This document shows positions 1 through 8,642 of a stretch of 64,000 nucleotides of DNA, piece by piece. Positions within the stretch are counted from its first letter, which is position 1. Each line of letters opens with the position of its first letter. The DNA lies in NCBI RefSeq assembly GCF_002008165.1, contig NZ_MRDM01000031.1:124001-188000 (forward strand). Direction: 5' to 3'. The notes beneath the pieces were generated by a model. The model worked only from the letters and a program-made list of their open reading frames with translations. It ran no database searches and had not been told where the DNA came from. A program made the position numbers and the translations under genes. The stretch comes from Rhizobium laguerreae (GTDB lineage: Bacteria > Pseudomonadota > Alphaproteobacteria > Rhizobiales > Rhizobiaceae).

Positions 1-1
1 G

Positions 2-262
2 GCGCTCGCCGTCGGCCAGCAGCGGCTGCTCGATCTGCATGAGCGCGGCGAAGTCCTCGACGACAACCTCTATACCGCGCCGGGCAAATTCGGCGGCGGC
101 GGCGCCGGCACCACCTGGCTGGTCGGCTCGGCGGAGGACGTCGCCCGCTCGCTGCGCAAATACCAGGATCTCGGCGTCACCCAGTTTGTGCTGTCCGACA
201 CGCCCTATCTCTCCGAAATCAAACGGCAAGGCGATCAGCTTCTTCCGCTGCTGCGCGGCTGA
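2..262 (+). CDS. LLM-class flavin-dependent monooxygenase, C-terminal fragment (SsuD-like)
   Basis: Only the last 86 codons lie in the window; the frame is open from the left edge and stops with TGA at 260-262. The visible residues include a glycine-rich loop (KFGGGGAGTTWLVGS), then EDVARSLRKY and a tail with LSDTPYLSEIKRQG. This resembles the C terminus of luciferase-like alkanesulfonate monooxygenases (SsuD), in which a flexible loop before the last helices closes over FMNH2 and the sulfonate. The family oxidises sulfonates to aldehydes and sulfite in the cytoplasm using FMNH2 from a separate reductase. The substrate cannot be judged from this fragment. Confidence 0.6.
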   Translation, partial: ALAVGQQRLLDLHERGEVLDDNLYTAPGKFGGGGAGTTWLVGSAEDVARSLRKYQDLGVTQFVLSDTPYLSEIKRQGDQLLPLLRG

Positions 263-263
263 A

Positions 264-285
264 ACCGGAGCAGCGGCGCTCCGGT
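264..285 (+). terminator. Hairpin just after the monooxygenase stop
   Basis: ACCGGAGC at 264-271 and GCTCCGGT at 278-285 form a perfect 8-bp stem with a 6-base loop, two bases after the stop codon. There is no T-tract, so it may be a weak or Rho-assisted terminator, or only an mRNA 3' end stabiliser. Confidence 0.4.
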
Positions 286-704
286 ACCGCCGCTGCAATT
301 CATGCCTATTGGCGAGGCCGTTCAGAGCGGCGCGCAGTTCGCGGGCAAGCCGCCGAACCTTGTTGTTTGGGCGAGATGGGAGATTTCGCAACCACGGGGA
401 GAGCGCTCGTCCAATCGCCCATCCGAAAAGCGCAAATGCTATCCAGATAGAGCGCCATAGCTTGCTCCGTCGGCTCCGTTTACACTCTCTAAAATATATT
501 ACTCTAATTTTTTAGGTATCGGGCCGACGTTCTTGAGAACTGTCACCTCCGCCATGATGGCGGGCCAGGCACCCGAATTTCGCATGAAATCGGCTTTTAT
601 TGCTTTGACGGATGTCCCGTATCTCAAGCGCGATTCCGGGCACAGGGTGCCCGTCGGCTGCCGAGACATTCTTCCAACAAAGCTCACCGCGGGGGAGAGT
701 GCAT
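286..704. other. Intergenic region upstream of the chemoreceptor gene
   Basis: This stretch of about 420 bases has no coding sequence I would defend; the short open frames show neither family motifs nor good ribosome binding sites. An AT-rich patch around 481-515 (TATATTACTC and a run of T) stands out from the GC-rich surroundings and could hold the chemoreceptor promoter. No clear sigma-70 or sigma-54 element was found. Confidence 0.4.
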
Positions 705-2666
705 ATGAAGAATATCATGAGTTTCGGGGTTGTGGCGCGCTTGGCGCTTGGCTTCGGCGTTCTCCTCTTGCTGATGGTCGGCTTGACCATCTATTCGACG
801 GAAGAAGTTGCGCAGATCAACGATAAACTTGGAGCGATCAACGACGTCAATAGCGTGAAGCAGCGGTTTGCCATCAACTATCGCGGCAGCGTCCATGATC
901 GGGCGATTGCCATCCGTGACGTCACTCTGGTGACCTCTCCCGATGAACGGAAGACGGCCGAGGCATTGATCGAAAAGCTGGCAGCCTCTTACGCCGAGAA
1001 TGAAAAGCGCATGGCGGATATGGTTGCATCTCCGGCCGGTGCGACGGAACAGGAAAAGACCATCCTCGGCGAGATCGCAGACATCCAGGCGAAGACCAAT
1101 CCATTGGTCGCCCAGATCATTGCGCTGCAGGAGAAGGGCGACGGCGAGGCCGCCCGCAAGATCCTGCTCGAACAGGCGCGGCCGGCCTTCGTTGCCTGGC
1201 TCGGCGCCATTAACAAATTCATCGACTATCAGGAAGCGCTGAACAAATCGATCGGCGGCGAGGTTCGCAGCATGGCAAGCGGCTTCAAGCCATTCGCCCT
1301 GACCGCGCTTGGCATTGCGGCCGTTCTTTCACTCGTTGCCGCCGCCGTGACCGCACGCACGATCGTCGGCCCGCTGGCGAAACTTCAGCTTTCGCTGAAA
1401 GCAATGGCCGACGGTAATCTCGACGGCGATCGCCGCCTCGAAGAGCGCGGCGATGAGATCGGCAAGCTCGCACGGGCGGTGGCCGGGCTGCGCGACGCAA
1501 TTTCGGCAAAGGCAGAACGGGAAGCCGACGCGGAGGCGAAGCGCGCCGTGTCGGAGCGGCATCGGCTCGAGCAGGATGCCGATGAACGCCGCACCCTTGC
1601 CGAGCAGACGGACAAGGCTGTCGGCCAGCTTGGCGATGCGCTGCAGGCGCTGGCTGACGGCGACCTTACACAGCAGATAGGCACTCCGTTCATTCCCTCC
1701 TTGGAAAAGCTCAGAGCCGACTTCAATTCTGCGGTCGAAAAGCTCCGTGCCGCCATGCAGAAGGTTGCGCAGAACGCCAGCGCCATCGCCGCCGGTGCAC
1801 AGGAGATCCGCTCCGCCTCGGACGATCTCGCCAAGCGGACCGAACAGCAGGCAGCCTCGGTCGAGGAAACCGCCGCTGCCCTGGAAGAAATTACGACCAC
1901 CGTTGCCGACTCGAGCAACAAGGCTCAGGAAGCCGGCCAGCTCGTTCGCAAGACGAAGGACAGTGCCGAACGCTCGGGCAGCGTCGTTCGGGATGCGGTC
2001 GATGCCATGGGCAAGATCGAATCCTCCGCCACCGAAATCGGCAGCATCATCGGTGTCATCGATGAAATCGCCTTCCAGACCAATCTGCTGGCGCTGAATG
2101 CCGGTGTCGAAGCCGCACGTGCGGGTGAGGCTGGCAAGGGCTTTGCGGTCGTGGCTCAGGAAGTGCGGGAATTGGCGCAACGTTCCGCCAAGGCGGCCAA
2201 GGAAATCAAGGAACTCATCAACGCTTCGAACGGTCACGTCAAAAGCGGTGTGGCCCTGGTTGGCGAGACCGGAAAGGCGCTCAAGGAGATTGCCGAGCAG
2301 GTGCAGCAGGTCGACGGCAATGTGGGCGCCATCGTCGGCGCTTCGCAAGAGCAGGCGACGGGATTGAAAGAGATCAATACCGCCGTCAACAGGATGGATC
2401 AGGGAACGCAGCAGAACGCCGCCATGGTGGAAGAAGCCACAGCGGCGGCCCACAACCTCGCAAAGGAAGCCGATGCGCTGTTCCAGCTGCTGGGCCAGTT
2501 CAACATTGGCGGAGTGGTGGCACCGAAGCGCGTAGCGCAGCCGGCTGCCGCGGCGCCGCATGCTCAACCGGCGCCCTCGCCTGCGCGCCAGATGATTGCC
2601 AAAGTGGGCAAATCGTTCCAGACGAACGGGAATGCAGCAGTGGCCGGTGATTGGGAAGAGTTTTAA
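705..2666 (+). CDS. Methyl-accepting chemotaxis protein with C-terminal DWEEF tether
   Basis: A 653-residue transmembrane chemoreceptor. The ATG at 705 follows GGGGGAGAG; the upstream extension to 612 has no ribosome binding site and would place about 31 polar residues before the first membrane helix. Layout: TM1 about 8-30, periplasmic four-helix-bundle-like sensor 31-195, TM2 about 197-219, HAMP about 220-270, a second HAMP-like stretch (LADGDLTQQIGTPF), then the coiled-coil signalling domain with the conserved hairpin tip EIAFQTNLLALNAGVEAARA that contacts CheA and CheW. Methylation helices flank the tip. The last residues, DWEEF, fit the xWxxF pentapeptide that tethers CheR and CheB in high-abundance receptors. 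The ligand is unknown. A strong hairpin terminator follows. Confidence 0.93.
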   Translation: MKNIMSFGVVARLALGFGVLLLLMVGLTIYSTEEVAQINDKLGAINDVNSVKQRFAINYRGSVHDRAIAIRDVTLVTSPDERKTAEALIEKLAASYAENEKRMADMVASPAGATEQEKTILGEIADIQAKTNPLVAQIIALQEKGDGEAARKILLEQARPAFVAWLGAINKFIDYQEALNKSIGGEVRSMASGFKPFALTALGIAAVLSLVAAAVTARTIVGPLAKLQLSLKAMADGNLDGDRRLEERGDEIGKLARAVAGLRDAISAKAEREADAEAKRAVSERHRLEQDADERRTLAEQTDKAVGQLGDALQALADGDLTQQIGTPFIPSLEKLRADFNSAVEKLRAAMQKVAQNASAIAAGAQEIRSASDDLAKRTEQQAASVEETAAALEEITTTVADSSNKAQEAGQLVRKTKDSAERSGSVVRDAVDAMGKIESSATEIGSIIGVIDEIAFQTNLLALNAGVEAARAGEAGKGFAVVAQEVRELAQRSAKAAKEIKELINASNGHVKSGVALVGETGKALKEIAEQVQQVDGNVGAIVGASQEQATGLKEINTAVNRMDQGTQQNAAMVEEATAAAHNLAKEADALFQLLGQFNIGGVVAPKRVAQPAAAAPHAQPAPSPARQMIAKVGKSFQTNGNAAVAGDWEEF

Positions 2667-2722
2667 GGCGCCCTGATCTCTTTCCAGCCTCCGCTGAGAA
2701 AGCAAAAGCGGCATAATTTTGT

Positions 2723-2746
2723 GAAGGGCAGCGTTTGCTGCCCTTC
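2723..2746 (+). terminator. Terminator hairpin after the chemoreceptor gene
   Basis: GAAGGGCAGC (2723-2732) and GCTGCCCTTC (2737-2746) form a perfect 10-bp stem with a GTTT loop, followed by GCATTTTC. It lies 56 bases after the chemoreceptor stop and suits a factor-independent terminator with a short U-tract. Confidence 0.8.
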
Positions 2747-2768
2747 GCATTTTCGGCCCAAAGAAGGT

Positions 2769-2816
2769 GAGCATGATGTTGTCCGAAAGCCGCTCACACT
2801 TTTCGGCATCATGCTC
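2769..2816. repeat. Rhizobial palindromic intergenic repeat (mosaic-type module)
   Basis: The outer arms GAGCATGATG (2769-2778) and CATCATGCTC (2807-2816) are exact inverted copies, with inner CCGAAA and TTTTCGG arms around CTCACAC. From memory this is one of the dispersed palindromic units common between genes in Rhizobium. A diverged relative lies at 49295-49339. The right edge abuts the stop codon of the lrp-type gene, so it may serve as that gene's transcript end. Confidence 0.75.
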
Positions 2817-3280
2817 TAGTCCAGGGGCACGAACAGGCCGAGCTTGACGTCCCGCAGCACGACATTCGTGTGCATGCGACGGATCTGCGGATTGTCAGCC
2901 ATGATCAAGGCAGCGATGTCGTCATAATGCTCGACGTCGCGGGCGGTGACGATCGCGATTAGATCGACCGCACCTGTGACGTAATAGACCTGCTGTATGT
3001 GATCCTGCTTCTCCGCCCAGAGGCGGAACTTCGCCAACGCGTCGTAATTGTCCCGCTCGATCTCCATTCCGACGATGAACACCATCGCTGTGCCCGTCGC
3101 CTTGCGGTCGACGACGGCCACTTCCGCCTTGATGATCCCGTCCTCGCGCAGCCGCTTCAACCGCCTCTGCACGGCCGAGACCGACAGTCCAATCCGTTCG
3201 GCGATTGTTTCGGCCTTCAGCTGGCAGTCGCGCTGAACGATATCGAGAATGTCACGGTCAAAACGATCCAGCTGTTCCAT
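2816..3280 (-). CDS. Lrp/AsnC-family transcriptional regulator
   Basis: A 154-residue regulator of normal Lrp/AsnC length. An N-terminal winged HTH (residues about 5-60, with AERIGLSVSAVQRRLKRL as recognition region) is followed by the RAM/AsnC effector domain carrying a VTGAVDLIAIV-like core, where amino acid ligands usually bind at the oligomer interface. It is divergent from the amino acid ABC operon starting at 3444, with a 15-bp palindrome in the shared intergenic region. The layout suggests local control of that operon in response to an amino acid, probably with autoregulation. The effector is not known. Confidence 0.9.
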   Translation of the reverse strand: MEQLDRFDRDILDIVQRDCQLKAETIAERIGLSVSAVQRRLKRLREDGIIKAEVAVVDRKATGTAMVFIVGMEIERDNYDALAKFRLWAEKQDHIQQVYYVTGAVDLIAIVTARDVEHYDDIAALIMADNPQIRRMHTNVVLRDVKLGLFVPLD

Positions 3281-3350
3281 TGTTCAATCCTAGTTCTCGC
3301 CGCAGCAACTCGCGCATTCTGCCGTACTTGCCGCACGAAGAAGATTATTT

Positions 3351-3365
3351 TGCATAAAATATGCA
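3351..3365. promoter_or_regulatory. Candidate operator for the Lrp-type regulator
   Basis: TGCATA AAA TATGCA is a perfect 6-bp inverted repeat with a 3-base AT spacer, inside an AT-rich stretch between the divergent regulator and ABC transporter genes. Fifteen-base AT-centred dyads are typical Lrp/AsnC half-site arrangements. Assignment rests on position and symmetry only. Confidence 0.45.
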
Positions 3366-3443
3366 GAATAGATGAAAACTGCGCGAAAAAACCGCGTTAT
3401 TTTATCATTATCCTTCGCAAACTCAATTCACCCGGAACCATGC

Positions 3444-4223
3444 ATGCCAGATCAACCCTTTCCTGCTCTTCGCGTCGAAGATCTCCATAAAAGCTTCGGC
3501 TCGCAACAGGTTCTCAAGGGTATCTCGGCGCAGGCCGAGAAGTCCGACGTGATTTCGATCATCGGCTCGTCGGGCTCCGGCAAGAGCACCTTTCTCAGAT
3601 GCATCAATTTCCTGGAAACGCCGGATCGTGGCCGCATCGCCGTGAACGGCGAGGAAATCGCGCTGAAGATGGGGCGGGGCGGCCGGCTGCAGCCGCGCAG
3701 TTGGCGGCAGATCGAACGGATACGGACCGGACTTGGGATGGTCTTCCAGAGTTTCAATCTCTGGGCTCATCGGACGGTGCTGGAAAACGTCATCGAGGCG
3801 CCGGTGTACGTCATGGGCATTTCGCGGCGCGAGGCGATCGAAAAGGCCGAGGCCCTGCTCCACAAGGTCGGGCTTTTCGACAAGCGCCATGCCTATCCCG
3901 CCTTCCTCTCCGGCGGTCAACAACAGCGCGCGGCGATTGCCAGGGCGCTGTGCGTCGACCCTGCTGTCATGCTGTTCGACGAGCCGACATCGGCGCTTGA
4001 TCCGGAGCTGGTCGGCGAGGTGCTGAAGGTCATCCGCGATCTCGCGGAAGAAGGCCGGACCATGCTGATCGTCACGCACGAAATGCGCTTTGCCCGCGAT
4101 GTCTCGAGCCGTGTTCTGTTCCTGCATCAGGGACGGATCGAGGAGGAAGGCCCGCCGGAGCAGATATTCGGCGCGCCCGTCAGCGCCCGCTGCCGGGAGT
4201 TCACCGGTCTCAGCGCCCATTGA
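3444..4223 (+). CDS. Polar amino acid ABC transporter ATP-binding protein
   Basis: A 259-residue HisP/OccP-type ATPase that energises uptake through the two permeases encoded downstream. Walker A is GSSGSGKST, the signature is LSGGQQQRAAIARAL, Walker B is VMLFDEPTSALD, and the switch histidine is in VTHEMRFARD. The insertion between Walker A and the Q-loop (GGRLQPRSWRQIERIRTGLG) is the type seen in octopine/nopaline/histidine importers. The start at 3444 fits the family; the upstream extension to 3372 contains only AT-rich promoter sequence. It is first in an operon with the binding protein, two permeases and a homocysteine methyltransferase, opposite an Lrp-type regulator. Confidence 0.92.
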   Translation: MPDQPFPALRVEDLHKSFGSQQVLKGISAQAEKSDVISIIGSSGSGKSTFLRCINFLETPDRGRIAVNGEEIALKMGRGGRLQPRSWRQIERIRTGLGMVFQSFNLWAHRTVLENVIEAPVYVMGISRREAIEKAEALLHKVGLFDKRHAYPAFLSGGQQQRAAIARALCVDPAVMLFDEPTSALDPELVGEVLKVIRDLAEEGRTMLIVTHEMRFARDVSSRVLFLHQGRIEEEGPPEQIFGAPVSARCREFTGLSAH

Positions 4224-4267
4224 TGCGCACCCTATCCTCGACAATACAAACCAGGAGAATCCTGCGA

Positions 4268-5041
4268 ATGAAACTGCTCCCCACGCTTTTCGCCGGCGCG
4301 GCACTCGTGCTTTCTGCCGTCACCGCACAGGCCGAAGTCCGCTTCGGCGTCATGAACGAATCCTATCCGCCTTTCTTCGCCAAGGACGCCTCCGGCCAAT
4401 GGCAGGGATGGGAAATCGACCTGATGAACGCTGTGTGCGAGGAGATCAAGGAGAAATGCTCGATCGTCGAGATTTCCTGGGATGGTCTCATTCCGGCTCT
4501 CCAGAGCAAGAAGTTCGATGTGATCTGGTCTTCGATGTCGAACACCGCGGAACGTTCGAAGGTGATCGACTTCACCGACAAATATTACAACACGCCGAGC
4601 ACCTTGATCGGTCCCAAGGACCAGAAACCCGGTGCTACCGCCGAGGACGTGAAAGGCAAGACCATCGGCATCCAGGTGTCGACGATCCAGTCGGAATATT
4701 ACAAGAAGTATTTCGCTGAAGCCGCGGAGGAAAAGACCTACCAGACGCTCGACGAGGCGTTCCAGGATCTCGCCTCCGGCCGTATCGACTATGTTTTCGG
4801 CGATTCACTGGCGCTTGACGCTTTCCTGAAAAGTGATGGTGGTAAGGATTGCTGCGCCAAGATGGGCGACGTCGCCGACGACAAGGAAATTCTCGGCGCC
4901 GGCGTTTCGGGCGGCCTGCGCAAGGAAGACACGGAGCTGAAGGCCAAGCTGAACACGGCGATCGCTGCCGTCCGTGCCAGTGGCCAGTATGACGCCATCA
5001 ACAAGAAATACTTCGATTTCGACATCTACGGCGCAAAGTAA
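4268..5041 (+). CDS. Amino acid ABC transporter substrate-binding protein
   Basis: A 257-residue periplasmic binding protein of the SBP_bac_3 family. The N-terminal signal peptide (MKLLPTLFAGAALVLSAVTAQA) is followed by EVRFGVMNESYPPFFAKD, the usual first strand and ligand-contact region. GWEIDLMNAVCEEI and DVIWSSMSNTAERSKVIDF match the hallmark motifs of the family. The ATG at 4268 has AGGAGA upstream, better than the out-of-window-of-family start at 4220. Four cysteines (two adjacent in KDCCAK) could form disulphides after export. The downstream homocysteine methyltransferase suggests a methylated sulfur amino acid as ligand, but this is inference. Confidence 0.9.
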   Translation: MKLLPTLFAGAALVLSAVTAQAEVRFGVMNESYPPFFAKDASGQWQGWEIDLMNAVCEEIKEKCSIVEISWDGLIPALQSKKFDVIWSSMSNTAERSKVIDFTDKYYNTPSTLIGPKDQKPGATAEDVKGKTIGIQVSTIQSEYYKKYFAEAAEEKTYQTLDEAFQDLASGRIDYVFGDSLALDAFLKSDGGKDCCAKMGDVADDKEILGAGVSGGLRKEDTELKAKLNTAIAAVRASGQYDAINKKYFDFDIYGAK

Positions 5042-5053
5042 GCAGCCGGAACG

Positions 5054-5779
5054 ATGGCGACCACGCAACAAGGTATTCTGGACCTGCTGTCTCCCTATCC
5101 TCCGGGATGGGGCGGCGTCCTTCTGGCAGGTGCGGTCTCCACGGTCGCCATCTCCGCTTGCGCCTTCGCGATCGGCTTGCTGCTCGGCACGGGCGGCGCG
5201 CTTGGGAAGCTCTCGGGCAACCGCATGCTGCGCCTGCTGCTCGATCTCTATACCACGCTGATCCGCGCCGTTCCCGAGCTGATCCTGATCGTCGGGCTCT
5301 ATTATGCCGGCACCGATGGCCTCAACCGGCTGCTCGCCGCGTTGGAGCTGCCGCCGGTCAATGTGAACGGCTTCGTCGCGGCCGTCGCCGTGCTGGGTTT
5401 CGTCCAAGGCGCCTACATGACAGAGGTGCTGCGCGGCGCGATCCTCGCCATTCCCGTCGGCCAGATCGAGGCCGCCAAGGCCTTCGGCATGGGGCCGGTG
5501 CTGAGGTTCCGCCGCGTCCTGCTGCCGGCGCTTTTGCCGAACGCGCTGCCGGGTCTTGCCAATCTGTGGATGTCGGTCACTAAGGAGAGCGCGCTGGTCG
5601 CGGTCGTCGGCTACCAGGAACTGGCCCTCGCCACCCGTCTTGCCGGGGCAAGCACCAAGCATTACTTCGTCTTTTTCCTTGCTTCGGCCCTTCTCTATCT
5701 CGCCATCACGCTCGTTTCCAACGTCGTCTTCAAACTGGTCGAGGGACGGGTACGGCGGGGGCAGCCGCGCCTTGCCTGA
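5054..5779 (+). CDS. Amino acid ABC transporter permease (first)
   Basis: A 241-residue inner-membrane protein of the HisM/HisQ family. Several hydrophobic segments are visible, with the EAAKAFGMGPVLRFRRVLLPALLP loop that contacts the ATPase (EAA motif). The start at 5054 lies 12 bases after the binding-protein stop, which implies co-translation. It pairs with the second permease starting at 5792 to form the heterodimeric channel of the importer. Confidence 0.9.
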   Translation: MATTQQGILDLLSPYPPGWGGVLLAGAVSTVAISACAFAIGLLLGTGGALGKLSGNRMLRLLLDLYTTLIRAVPELILIVGLYYAGTDGLNRLLAALELPPVNVNGFVAAVAVLGFVQGAYMTEVLRGAILAIPVGQIEAAKAFGMGPVLRFRRVLLPALLPNALPGLANLWMSVTKESALVAVVGYQELALATRLAGASTKHYFVFFLASALLYLAITLVSNVVFKLVEGRVRRGQPRLA

Positions 5780-5791
5780 AGAAAGCGCCTT

Positions 5792-6481
5792 ATGAATTTC
5801 ACCTGGATCTCTTCTTATTGGCCGCTGCTTCTGAGCGGCGCCTGGCAGACCGTTTTCCTGCTGGTAATCTCGGTGGTGTTCGGCTTCGTCATCGCCATAG
5901 GCCTCGCCTTCGCGCAGGTCAGCGGCGGCAGACTGACGCGGCTGCTCGCGCGGAGCTACTGCACCTTCTTTCGCGGCACGCCGCTGCTGATACAGCTATG
6001 GCTTCTCTACTACGGGGTGGGCTCACTGCTGCCCATGGTCCCCGGCATCCGCCAGAGCCTGTTCTGGCCGGTCCTGCGCGAGGGCTTCTTCTTCGCCGCC
6101 GTCAGTTTTACCCTGAACTACGCAGCCTATGAGGCAGAGGTGTTGCGCGGCGCGCTGCTTGCCGTTCCCAAGGGCGAACTCGAAGCGGGCCGGGCCTTCG
6201 GCCTCTCACCCTGGATGCTGACCCGCCGCATCTGGCTGCCGCGCGCCATTCGCATCGCCCTGCCGACGATTGCAGGAGAGATCGTCATGCAGCTCAAGGC
6301 GACGCCGCTCGCCTTTACGGTGACGGTGATGGATCTCTACGCCGTGGCAAACAAGGTTCGGCAGGACACGCTGCTCGTCTATGAACCGCTGCTGGTCGTC
6401 ACCTTCTTCTATCTCGCTTTGACGGCAGTAATCGCCCACGTCTTTCGAGGTCTCGAAGCGCAGGTGCCGGTTCGCCGCTAA
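5792..6481 (+). CDS. Amino acid ABC transporter permease (second)
   Basis: A 229-residue HisM/HisQ-family permease. FRGTPLLIQLWLLYYG near residue 60 is the signature of the amino acid permease family, and ELEAGRAFGLSPWMLTRRIWLPRA is the EAA loop. It lies 12 bases downstream of the first permease and 75 bases before the homocysteine methyltransferase gene, and belongs to the same operon. Confidence 0.9.
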   Translation: MNFTWISSYWPLLLSGAWQTVFLLVISVVFGFVIAIGLAFAQVSGGRLTRLLARSYCTFFRGTPLLIQLWLLYYGVGSLLPMVPGIRQSLFWPVLREGFFFAAVSFTLNYAAYEAEVLRGALLAVPKGELEAGRAFGLSPWMLTRRIWLPRAIRIALPTIAGEIVMQLKATPLAFTVTVMDLYAVANKVRQDTLLVYEPLLVVTFFYLALTAVIAHVFRGLEAQVPVRR

Positions 6482-6556
6482 GCCGATGAAGCCCGCTACT
6501 TTGTTTTGAAAGCTCGCAGCCGAGGACGGCGCGACAGCCTGAATGGAGATTACGTC

Positions 6557-7465
6557 ATGAGCACCACGCGAATTCTCGACGGCGGCATGAGCCGCGAACT
6601 TCTGCGGCTGGGCGCCGAACTGAAGCAGCCCGAATGGTCGGCGCTGGCGCTGATGAATTCGCCTGACATCGTGCGAGAGGTACACCAGGAATTCATCGCC
6701 GCCGGCGCCCAGATCATTACGACGAACAGCTATGCGCTCGTGCCTTTTCACATCGGCGAGGAACGCTTTTGGACGGAGGGACCGGCGCTGATCCGTCTTG
6801 CCGGTCGCCTGGCGCGCGACGCCGCCGATGCCGCTACCAACAGGAAGGCGCTGGTCGCGGGTTCGCTGCCGCCGATCTTCGGCTCCTACGAGCCGCAGAA
6901 TTTCGAACCTTCGCGGGTGCAGGACTATCTCGCAGTGCTTGTCGAAAACCTCGCGCCCTTTGTCGATATATGGCTCGGCGAGACGCTGAGCCTGATCGCC
7001 GAAGGCGAGGCTGTCCGCAAGGCGGTAGCGGCGTCGGGCAAGCCGCTTTGGATTTCCTTCACCTTGGCGGATGACGAAGCCGCGATCAAGGGCGGCGAGC
7101 CGAAGCTTCGTTCCGGCGAAAGCGTGGAGGACGCGGCATCCTGGGCGGTATCATCGGGCGCGGAAGCCTTCCTGTTCAACTGCAGCAAGCCCGAGGTGAT
7201 GCAGACAGCAGTGGAAACCGCGGCGCAAGTCTTCCGAAAGATGGATGCTCCTATCGAAGTCGGGGTCTATGCCAATGCCTTCGAAGGGGAAACGGGCGAG
7301 GCAGCTGCCAATGAAGGCCTGCACGACACACGTGATGATTTGAATGGCGATGCCTATTCGCGTTATGCCTGTTCCTGGGTTGAAGCCGGCGCAACGATCA
7401 TCGGCGGCTGCTGCGGCATCGGCACGGCCCATATCCATCGCCTGAGGAAGACGCTATTGCGCTGA
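6557..7465 (+). CDS. mmuM: Homocysteine S-methyltransferase (MmuM-like)
   Basis: A 302-residue cytosolic enzyme of the Pcc1-type S-methyltransferase family, which transfers a methyl group from a donor such as S-methylmethionine to homocysteine to make methionine. It begins TRILDGGMSRELLRLG, the usual N-terminal motif. The zinc cysteines are visible in FLFNCSKPEV and in the C-terminal GGCCGIG motif. The ATG at 6557 follows TGGAGAT at a good distance. Its place at the end of an amino acid ABC operon suggests that the imported compound is the methyl donor, with S-methylmethionine the simplest guess; a betaine or other sulfonium is possible. Confidence 0.82.
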   Translation: MSTTRILDGGMSRELLRLGAELKQPEWSALALMNSPDIVREVHQEFIAAGAQIITTNSYALVPFHIGEERFWTEGPALIRLAGRLARDAADAATNRKALVAGSLPPIFGSYEPQNFEPSRVQDYLAVLVENLAPFVDIWLGETLSLIAEGEAVRKAVAASGKPLWISFTLADDEAAIKGGEPKLRSGESVEDAASWAVSSGAEAFLFNCSKPEVMQTAVETAAQVFRKMDAPIEVGVYANAFEGETGEAAANEGLHDTRDDLNGDAYSRYACSWVEAGATIIGGCCGIGTAHIHRLRKTLLR

Positions 7466-7638
7466 ATAGCCGAGAGTGAGGCTGCTGCCGAGAATTGCGG
7501 CTTTCGGGCTTATTGATCCTCTTGGTGAAGTGACCGCGCCAGCGCTTCATCCGCCCTCGGCGCCGTCTTCTGGAGCTCAAGAAGAAACTCGATCTGCTTC
7601 GGCGCAATCAATCCGATTTCTGAGAGATGCAGGGGTGC

Positions 7639-8424
7639 TCAGCCCCGTTTCGGTCGGGCCGGGGCATGCTCCAGGCCGGCGGCGGCCTTCTTCAGGCAAT
7701 CGAGGTAGCGGTCCCGGTTGGCGATGCCATCGTCGCGCGGCGTGACGAGGCAGAGCGTTGCGGCTGCATGGCCTTCCTCGCCCCGCACAGGTACGGCAAA
7801 ACAGTGGGTGAAGCTGTCGACGATGCTGTTGAAGGTGAAGAGACCTTCACGCTCGGCCTGGCGTACCTCGGCGATGAAGGTTTGCGGCTCGAGCCATTCG
7901 CCGTTCGGCAGGCGAAAATCCTGCGGCGGAATGAAGTTCAGGATCTCCTGATCCGACAGATGCGCGACGAGCAGGCGGCCCGACGCCGTCCACGGGATCG
8001 GCACCGACTGCCCGACATCCGTCGAAATGCGGAAGGGGCGCGCGCCTTCGCGCATGCGGACAACCGTGTATCTGTTTCCATCCAGCATGCAGAACTGCGC
8101 TGTCTCCCGCGTCTCGTCGGCAAGCTGTTCCAGCGTCGCCTCGCATTCGCGGGTGAAGTCGAAATGGTTCTCATAGGCTGCGCCGAGGAAATACAGCTTG
8201 CGGCCGAGATAGACACGCCCCTCGCCGCCGGTGAATTCGAGGATGCCGTGCTGCAGCAGCAGGTTGACGAGCTCGTAAACCGATGAGCGCGGCGCGCCGA
8301 TCTGCGCGGCGATTTCATTCGGCTTCAGGGCCTGCCGTTTCTGGCGCAGGAAATCGAGGATTTCGAAGGCACGGTCGAGCCCTCGGGCGCGTTTGCCGGC
8401 TGCTTCGTCCTGCACTGCATCCAT
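7639..8424 (-). CDS. IclR-family transcriptional regulator
   Basis: A 261-residue regulator with an N-terminal winged HTH (AFEILDFLRQKRQALKPNEIAAQIGAPRSSVYELVNLL, quoted in part by region 20-60) and a C-terminal IclR effector domain (residues about 85-250) with conserved DVGQSVPIPWTASGRLLVAHL. It is divergent from a sugar-type ABC operon beginning at 8643. A 10-bp-arm palindrome at 8558-8593 sits directly before that operon. It likely represses or activates the neighbouring catabolic operon depending on a small metabolite, and may also control the operon at 17-23 kb, which has a partial copy of the site. Confidence 0.9.
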   Translation of the reverse strand: MDAVQDEAAGKRARGLDRAFEILDFLRQKRQALKPNEIAAQIGAPRSSVYELVNLLLQHGILEFTGGEGRVYLGRKLYFLGAAYENHFDFTRECEATLEQLADETRETAQFCMLDGNRYTVVRMREGARPFRISTDVGQSVPIPWTASGRLLVAHLSDQEILNFIPPQDFRLPNGEWLEPQTFIAEVRQAEREGLFTFNSIVDSFTHCFAVPVRGEEGHAAATLCLVTPRDDGIANRDRYLDCLKKAAAGLEHAPARPKRG

Positions 8425-8557
8425 TGCTATCGATCCTTCTTTGTCCGGCCAAGCTTTTCAAGCCGGCTGCCGCATCTGTCAATCGGTCCGTCATTCGTTG
8501 CGAATGAAATTTTCCGACCCCTCTTGCGAGGTGGAAAAATCGGCATAAGATCACTTC

Positions 8558-8593
8558 GTCCAATATATAGATCATATGTACGCTATATTGGAC
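8558..8593. promoter_or_regulatory. Palindrome upstream of the 8643 operon, candidate IclR operator
   Basis: GTCCAATATA (8558-8567) and TATATTGGAC (8584-8593) are exact inverted copies separated by 16 bases. The element ends 49 bases before the binding-protein ATG and sits between divergent IclR and transport genes. A related sequence, GTCCATTTTATAG, occurs at 18166. Confidence 0.6.
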
Positions 8594-8642
8594 ATTGATG
8601 GCAAGCGGTCAACGCTGCCGCACACAAAAAAAGGGGATCGAC

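Noticed and set aside
1329..2774. Long minus-strand frame of 481 codons opposite the chemoreceptor gene
   Set aside because: It runs antisense to a clear chemoreceptor, has composition typical of the complement of a GC-rich gene and no family motif.
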